NCBI GenBank assembly: GCA_021806355.1 | Contig: JAJZXT010000069.1 | Coordinates: forward strand, 1 to 9,987 | Reading direction: 5' to 3' | Origin: Thermoplasmata archaeon | GTDB taxonomy: Archaea > Thermoplasmatota > Thermoplasmata > Thermoplasmatales > Thermoplasmataceae | DNA length: 9,987 nucleotides | Shown: positions 6,068 to 9,987 of the stretch, piece by piece | How the letters are laid out: the number at the start of each line of letters is the position of its first letter | How positions within the stretch are numbered: position 1 is the stretch's first letter | Made by a program: the position numbers and the translations under genes | The notes under the pieces: model-generated | What the model was told of the DNA's origin: nothing | What the model saw: only the letters and a program-made list of their open reading frames with translations | The model's database searches: none

Positions 6068-7792
6068 TATTTCTAAAATCTCTTCACTATTAGTGGAACT
6101 TTCGGGTTTTTTATCGTCTCTCCATCTACCGGTAAATCTTGGAAATCTGAGAGCCAATCCCATCCCTTTTTCTATTAGTCCTTTATTGCAAGTATGAACA
6201 GGACTTACTGTGATTTCAGCTCCTTTCACCTCCATAACCTTTTCCGGGTAAATCCAAACATCGGGTTTTAGTGCGGCATCTACATTATTAGGTTCCCCTT
6301 GAACAATAAGATCAGAAAATATTCTTGGAAGGCTGAACAGAACTTCATCGGTGAATCCGGTGCCGAGTTTGCAGAAAGTTTCATACACACCCTTATCCGG
6401 ATTAAATGATGCCAGAAGCAGTGCTCCGTATGTTTTTCCCCTCCTTCCGTGCCCCCAAAACGCACCTACTACGACAAGATCAAATGTATCGTTTACCAAC
6501 GATTGATAATCCCTTTTATATTTTATCCAATTCCAACCTCTCGCACCTGCCCTGTAAATTGACTCTTCCGAGAGGCTCTTGGCCACTATGCCTTCGCATC
6601 CGTTTTCGATCGATAATTCAAAAAATGCCTCTAGTTCTGATGCGTCAGATGAAATAATCCTCCTGGCAAGCTTGATCTTTTCTGTTGGCTGTATTGCTTC
6701 CTCCAAGTTTCTTCTCCTTTCTGAATACCCCTTTCTTGAGAGATCCCTGCCATTGAGATAAACAATGTCAAAAAGAAAAAGAGTTATTGGTATTTCATCT
6801 GCGATATTCAGTAAATCTTTTTTCCTCCCCCTTCTTCTCGACACCTCCTGAAATGGGTAAATTTCTTCAGTTTCAGGATTATATGGAACCAGTTCCCCAT
6901 CGACTATTCCGTCCTTGATGAGAACCTGTCTTTTCATAGCCTCAACTACATCAGGAAACTGGCTCGTCGTTTCCTCGTTTCCCCTGGAGAATATTTTTAT
7001 CTTTCCATCCCTGATATGAACCTGCGCCCTCAGCCCGTCGTATTTATATTCAAAAGCGACCTCCCCTCCCATTTTTTCAAGTATGGATGGAATGCCCTGC
7101 ATTCTTTCTGCTAACATAACCTTGAAAGGAACAAATGTCCTCGGGCCGAAGTTCCTGATCTCATCCCGATCATCTTTTTTCAGGATCTCCGAAAGATTGC
7201 CAAGGTCTGGGCTAAAATTATAGTAATTTTCAACATCCTCTGACAGGTCGACAAAATTAAAAGCCTCTATGAGTCCCTGCAGTATTGTCGAGTCAGCCAC
7301 TCCTAACCTGAGTTTACCAAGAGCAATGCGGACAATATACTTTGCATCGTCTGGAGAACCAGAAAGCAGTAATCGTTTCATTAGGTCTCTTTTTATTCTT
7401 GTGCTTCCGCCGCCTTTCTTTTCAGATATGCTTTTAAGTGTGCCGAACACATCTTCTATGGTAATATCCTCCTGAAAAAGCATCTGCTGGGAACTCTTTG
7501 CCTTAATCTCATATGCTACAGTCCCTATGTCGCCGACCTTCGCCAGCTTCTTGGTTATTTCGTCTTTATCTATTCCCGAAATTTCAGAAAGGATTTCCAG
7601 AATTGTTTTATCTGCCAATCCAATCTCTTTCCCTTCATAATCCGGGGCAATCTTGCCCTGAATTAGATAAACAGTTTTTTTGATGTCTGAACCGGACTCA
7701 AGAAACAGTGATGATAAAATTGACTTGAGCTCCAATCGTTTGGAAGTTTCAGTCATTTGGTTCAGGTATTCCGAAAATCTAGAAAATAGCAC
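6041..7792 (-). CDS. lig: ATP-dependent DNA ligase
   Basis: Seals nicks in DNA during replication and repair. At 583 residues it has the archaeal Lig1 size. The N-terminal helical DNA-binding domain starts MLFSRFSEYL, matching the family start. The adenylation domain has motif I EYKYDGLRAQ with the adenylated lysine K250. Later motifs are EGIVAKS (400-406), WIKYKRDY (422-429) and, in the C-terminal OB domain, LRFPRFTGRWRDDK (548-561). QQMLF at 102-106 occupies the position of the PCNA-binding QKSFF motif of Pyrococcus furiosus ligase, so PCNA contact is likely. The start is GTG at 7792 without a Shine-Dalgarno sequence. A TATA-like box 24-31 bases upstream suggests leaderless transcription. 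It converges with ssb. Confidence 0.96.
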   Translation of the reverse strand: MLFSRFSEYLNQMTETSKRLELKSILSSLFLESGSDIKKTVYLIQGKIAPDYEGKEIGLADKTILEILSEISGIDKDEITKKLAKVGDIGTVAYEIKAKSSQQMLFQEDITIEDVFGTLKSISEKKGGGSTRIKRDLMKRLLLSGSPDDAKYIVRIALGKLRLGVADSTILQGLIEAFNFVDLSEDVENYYNFSPDLGNLSEILKKDDRDEIRNFGPRTFVPFKVMLAERMQGIPSILEKMGGEVAFEYKYDGLRAQVHIRDGKIKIFSRGNEETTSQFPDVVEAMKRQVLIKDGIVDGELVPYNPETEEIYPFQEVSRRRGRKKDLLNIADEIPITLFLFDIVYLNGRDLSRKGYSERRRNLEEAIQPTEKIKLARRIISSDASELEAFFELSIENGCEGIVAKSLSEESIYRAGARGWNWIKYKRDYQSLVNDTFDLVVVGAFWGHGRRGKTYGALLLASFNPDKGVYETFCKLGTGFTDEVLFSLPRIFSDLIVQGEPNNVDAALKPDVWIYPEKVMEVKGAEITVSPVHTCNKGLIEKGMGLALRFPRFTGRWRDDKKPESSTNSEEILEIYKNQKKGL

Positions 7793-7815
7793 TGTGATCT
7801 TTATTGATTATACCG

Positions 7816-7823
7816 TTTTAAAT
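7816..7823 (-). promoter_or_regulatory. TATA-like box of the ligase gene
   Basis: Minus-strand ATTTAAAA is centred about 28 bases before the GTG at 7792, placing the transcript start at or next to the start codon. A second AT-rich stretch (TATAAT, 7808-7813) is closer than usual. Confidence 0.4.
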
Positions 7824-7831
7824 TTTCTTTA

Positions 7832-8017
7832 TCATTCATCTTCAGATTTGTCAAGTTCCTTTTCATCGGGAATATTTTGTAAAATCCAGTTTCTGTGGTT
7901 CTTGATCCATTTTGGATGCGTATTAAGCCATATAAAAAGCGAGAAGCCTTTCGTCCCGATGACCCTTTTGGGTGGTTCCTCCTCATCGTAACCATCTCCA
8001 TCAAGTTCTCTTTTCAT
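7832..8017 (-). CDS. Small hypothetical protein, 61 residues
   Basis: I do not recognise the family. The protein has an acidic N-terminus (ELDGDGYDEEEPP), an aromatic, basic centre (FSLFIWLNTHPKWIKNHRNWIL) and an acidic C-terminus (DEKELDKSEDE). The centre contains four tryptophans and looks like a globular core or nucleic-acid-contacting helix rather than a membrane span. The ATG at 8017 is preceded by GGTGGATC, a close but tightly spaced Shine-Dalgarno match, and a TATA-like box lies at 8061-8070. It sits between the asparagine synthetase-related gene and ligase, with 39 bases to the ligase start. Overlapping frames of similar size on both strands are less gene-like. Short length keeps confidence moderate. 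Confidence 0.55.
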   Translation of the reverse strand: MKRELDGDGYDEEEPPKRVIGTKGFSLFIWLNTHPKWIKNHRNWILQNIPDEKELDKSEDE

Positions 8018-8060
8018 GATCCACCATCTTCAAGTTTCCTTACTATACAATTAATAAAAT

Positions 8061-8070
8061 CATATAATAA
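8061..8070 (-). promoter_or_regulatory. TATA-like box of the small hypothetical gene
   Basis: Minus-strand TTATTATATG predicts a transcript start near 8041 and a leader of about 24 bases that would include the GGTGG site at 8021-8025. Confidence 0.35.
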
Positions 8071-8093
8071 CTTAACCTAAAATTGGATAGTTT

Positions 8094-9026
8094 CTATATT
8101 GATCTACGCCCGGGAATCTTTGGAAAAGGCGTTACGGCTTCTATTCTATTGAAACCGCAAAGGTACCTCACCAATCTTTCTATGCCTATGCCGAATCCAG
8201 CTGAAGGTGCCAAACCCTTTCTAGCTACATCAACAAACCACCCGAATTGCTCAGGTTCCTGATTCTTAATTTTGACTCTTTTCAATATCCTGTCAATCTC
8301 GTATTCCCTTTCGCCCCCAGATGATGCCTCACCATATCCTTCCGGGTAGATTAGATCCATATCAAGCAGATATCCTTCCTTTTCTGGGTCCTCCCTATCA
8401 TAAAATTCCCTTTCTTCCAAAGGAATGTTAACTATCCAGAATGGTTCAGCCATTATCCTCGATAGATGCGACTCAAAATCTTTCCCATAAAGCTTGAAAG
8501 CCTCCTCATAATCAATTTGAAAAAATGGGGTAGAGGGTGTACGAATATCTCTTGCAAGCGAGAAAAGTTCATCATGGTTCTTTCTCTTGACCTCCTCGAT
8601 AACCCCAACTATCAACTCCTCGGCCAAATTTATCATATCATCCCTGGTGGCATAAAGTTGTTCTATGTCTATTTGCGTGAACTCCGAGAGATGCCTGCCT
8701 GTGAGCGCTTTATCTGCGGCCTCAAGCCTGACATTCGGGGAAAAGGTAAAAATTTTATTGAGATATTGTACTGCAATCTGCTTATGGAATATCATACTTT
8801 TAGTTATTGAATACCTGGTTCCATAATATTCAAAAGATGTATCAAATACCGGATGGTTTAATGGATCCGTCGCTGTTGAGAATAAGACAGGAGGTATTTC
8901 AAGAAAACCCTTCTCGATAAGTATCCCGGATAGGAATGATCGTACTGTTCCATTTATCCTCAATGCGAATTTTAACTGTTCACTTTCCAACGAGTCAATT
9001 AATCCATCAACTTGCCCTTCTTTCAT
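8094..9026 (-). CDS. Archaeal asparagine synthetase related to asparaginyl-tRNA synthetase (class II core)
   Basis: The 310-residue protein is a class II synthetase catalytic core with no anticodon-binding domain. It shows a motif 2 region TFSPNVRLEAADKALTGRHLSEF (94-116, with R100 and E102) and motif 3 GFGIGIERLVRYLCG (277-291, with R284), both in the AspRS/AsnRS pattern. Stand-alone proteins of this type in archaea (studied in Pyrococcus abyssi) are asparagine synthetases: they make Asn from aspartate, ATP and ammonia through aspartyl-AMP and do not charge tRNA. A full AsnRS would need an N-terminal OB domain of about 100 residues, and no such coding sequence lies upstream. The ATG at 9026 has no Shine-Dalgarno sequence, and a TATA-like box sits 28-36 bases upstream. 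Family is certain; the exact substrate is inferred. Confidence 0.85.
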   Translation of the reverse strand: MKEGQVDGLIDSLESEQLKFALRINGTVRSFLSGILIEKGFLEIPPVLFSTATDPLNHPVFDTSFEYYGTRYSITKSMIFHKQIAVQYLNKIFTFSPNVRLEAADKALTGRHLSEFTQIDIEQLYATRDDMINLAEELIVGVIEEVKRKNHDELFSLARDIRTPSTPFFQIDYEEAFKLYGKDFESHLSRIMAEPFWIVNIPLEEREFYDREDPEKEGYLLDMDLIYPEGYGEASSGGEREYEIDRILKRVKIKNQEPEQFGWFVDVARKGLAPSAGFGIGIERLVRYLCGFNRIEAVTPFPKIPGRRSI

Positions 9027-9209
9027 ATTTTTTAATTACTTGGAGGTATTTACAATATTTTAAGAAAAACTGGACTATTTGTCTCCTTTTTTTATAATTC
9101 AGATATTGTTTGATTATGAATATTCAATTATTTAGACAAAATGACAATCATCCCCCCCCTTTGCACACTTGAAATATGATCAAAATTCAATGGCAAAACT
9201 ATGATGAGA
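9027..9209. other. Intergenic region between the HAD phosphatase and asparagine synthetase-related genes
   Basis: AT-rich. Apart from the TATA-like box at 9054-9062 and a run of eight C at 9152-9159, I see no gene, repeat or hairpin. Confidence 0.5.
9054..9062 (-). promoter_or_regulatory. TATA-like box of the asparagine synthetase-related gene
   Basis: Minus-strand TAAAATATT is centred 32 bases from the ATG at 9026, implying a very short leader. Confidence 0.4.
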
Positions 9210-9692
9210 TTATTGGCATTCAGAATACTTTATAATTTTTTCATTGTTTTTTCTGGTTAAAATCTTATAATGCATTCCAAGCCTCCGTGCCATTTCCCCA
9301 TCAATGTCATCCCGATCTCCAACCATTATGCTTGCGGTGAGATCAATATCGTAATCCTTTACGGCTTTCACCACCAAATCTCCATTTGGTTTCCTGCACT
9401 CACACTTATCTTCAGGCAAATGTGGGCAATAATAGAATCTGTCAACAGACGCCCCAAATTTTCTCAGGCACCTGTTCAGGGAATCGTTGAATTCAACCAG
9501 CTCTTTCTCGCTGAAGAATTTTCGGCCTATTCCAGACTGATTAGTAATTACAATGACAAGGTACCCAAACTTACGATAACTTTTTATGAGATCTATTGCG
9601 TCAACGTACATTTTTATGTCCTCTGGTTTGCTGCAATAAGGGCAATCGACGTTTATTGTGCCGTCTCTATCAATGAATAGGGCTCTTTTCAT
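9210..9692 (-). CDS. HAD-superfamily phosphatase, GmhB/histidinol-phosphatase type
   Basis: 160 residues, slightly shorter than GmhB (~190). HAD motif I is FIDRDGT (D8 nucleophile, D10 acid/base), motif II is VITNQSG (48-54), and K101 in CRKPNGD is the motif III lysine. Motif IV is VGDRDDIDG (124-132). YYCPHLPEDKCECRKP carries C89, H91, C97 and C99, the zinc-binding loop typical of this subfamily. GmhB removes the 1-phosphate from heptose 1,7-bisphosphate, while relatives act on histidinol phosphate. No heptose or histidine genes are nearby, so the substrate is undecided. The ATG at 9692 lacks a Shine-Dalgarno sequence, and a TATA-like box about 24 bases upstream points to a leaderless message. 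Confidence 0.88.
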   Translation of the reverse strand: MKRALFIDRDGTINVDCPYCSKPEDIKMYVDAIDLIKSYRKFGYLVIVITNQSGIGRKFFSEKELVEFNDSLNRCLRKFGASVDRFYYCPHLPEDKCECRKPNGDLVVKAVKDYDIDLTASIMVGDRDDIDGEMARRLGMHYKILTRKNNEKIIKYSECQ

Positions 9693-9711
9693 TAAATCAC
9701 TATTATCGAAT

Positions 9712-9721
9712 GATATTTATC
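9712..9721 (-). promoter_or_regulatory. TATA-like box of the HAD phosphatase gene
   Basis: Minus-strand GATAAATATC is centred about 24 bases before the ATG at 9692, the spacing expected for a leaderless archaeal transcript. Confidence 0.45.
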
Positions 9722-9848
9722 AATTATCAAAGAATTTCCTTTCAATCAATAAAGGCGTTGTTTAAAACCTTAACATCGCAAATTTTAGGGAATAGGATTC
9801 CATAATAACATGATTCTTACACACTTCTCGGCATTCTGTGGCGCAAAG

Positions 9849-9880
9849 ATTTATTAATGTCTAATCCCTATAGGGATTAG
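9849..9880 (+). promoter_or_regulatory. TATA-like box and perfect 20-bp palindrome before a transposase gene
   Basis: ATTTATTA (9849-9856) is about 25 bases from the GTG at 9880. Between them, 9861-9880 is a perfect inverted repeat with half-site CTAATCCCTA. It abuts the start codon and covers the expected transcription start, so it could act as an operator or be part of the IS terminus. Confidence 0.4.
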
Positions 9881-9987
9881 TGGAAGACTGGGTAAAGAAG
9901 ATAGTGGAGGAGGAAAGGAAGAAGCGAAATATTCCCCTGGAAGCAAAACCCCTCAACGGGAACTATTATCTCTATCACTCAACATCA
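9880..9987 (+). CDS. Transposase, N-terminal fragment cut by window edge
   Basis: GTG at 9880 opens a frame of 36 codons to the window end. The product has a charged helix (EDWVKKIVEEERKKR) followed by PLNGNYYLYHSTS. This layout resembles the N-termini of DDE transposases of the IS4/IS1634 type that are common in Thermoplasmatales, where a G-x-Y-Y-x-Y segment is followed by a lysine-rich stretch. An in-frame TAG at 9871-9873 limits the start to GTG 9880 or a later codon. No DDE residues lie in the window, so the family call is tentative and intactness unknown. A TATA-like box and a palindrome precede it. Confidence 0.55.
   Translation, partial: MEDWVKKIVEEERKKRNIPLEAKPLNGNYYLYHSTS

Noticed and set aside
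7801..8004. A 67-codon minus-strand frame overlapping the small hypothetical gene
   Set aside because: It is offset by one frame from the better-supported 61-codon gene, has no ribosome binding site and has a random composition.
9152..9159. Run of eight C as a phase-variation tract
   Set aside because: It lies in an intergenic region more than 90 bases from a promoter-like box, and nothing else suggests slippage control.
1..9987. tRNA, rRNA, CRISPR array or C/D box RNA genes
   Set aside because: I found no cloverleaf with a proper T-loop, no regularly spaced repeats, and no paired C and D boxes outside coding sequence. I cannot exclude weak matches by eye.

Overview
This window looks like euryarchaeal chromosome, most likely from a Thermoplasmatales-type organism (inference). 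The archaeal markers are an Sm-like protein gene followed by ribosomal protein L37e, an ATP-dependent DNA ligase with the archaeal MLFS-type N-terminus, an OB-fold single-strand binding protein of the SsoSSB type, and a stand-alone asparaginyl-tRNA-synthetase-like asparagine synthetase. Several TATA-like boxes sit 20-31 bases upstream of start codons that lack a Shine-Dalgarno sequence, as expected for leaderless archaeal mRNAs.

Layout, left to right. Bases 1-97 hold the first 32 codons of a minus-strand tnpB that runs off the left edge, with its IS200/IS605-type left-end hairpin behind it. Acetyl-CoA synthetase follows on the minus strand (269-2218). Bases about 2285-2679 hold a degraded tnpB-type element. 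A tight minus-strand operon lsm - rpl37e - purF occupies 4526 down to 2712. The 54-codon rpl37e was found by eye, and purF starts inside it. Bases 4618-4760 form an unexplained, strongly self-complementary segment. It is followed by a cysteine-containing hypothetical gene (4790-5140). A second small tnpB deletion derivative (about 5165-5432) lies between that gene and the divergent ssb gene.

The right half is ssb (plus, 5522-6028) converging on the ATP-dependent DNA ligase (minus, 6041-7792), then a 61-codon unknown gene (7832-8017), the asparagine synthetase-related gene (8094-9026), a GmhB/histidinol-phosphatase-type HAD phosphatase (9210-9692) and the first 36 codons of a plus-strand transposase (9880 to the edge) preceded by a perfect 20-bp palindrome.

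Most genes are ordinary housekeeping: acetate activation, RNA chaperone/translation, purine synthesis, DNA replication and repair, asparagine synthesis. The accessory signal is the repeated invasion by IS200/IS605-type elements. Three left ends of the same design and orientation occur in the first 5.5 kb. Two of them are fused to what look like only the C-terminal tnpB portion plus a right end, the part from which the guide (omega) RNA is normally made. I did not find a convincing new defence or metabolic system. The tnpB-derived relics and the structured segment at 4618-4760 are the parts worth a second look.
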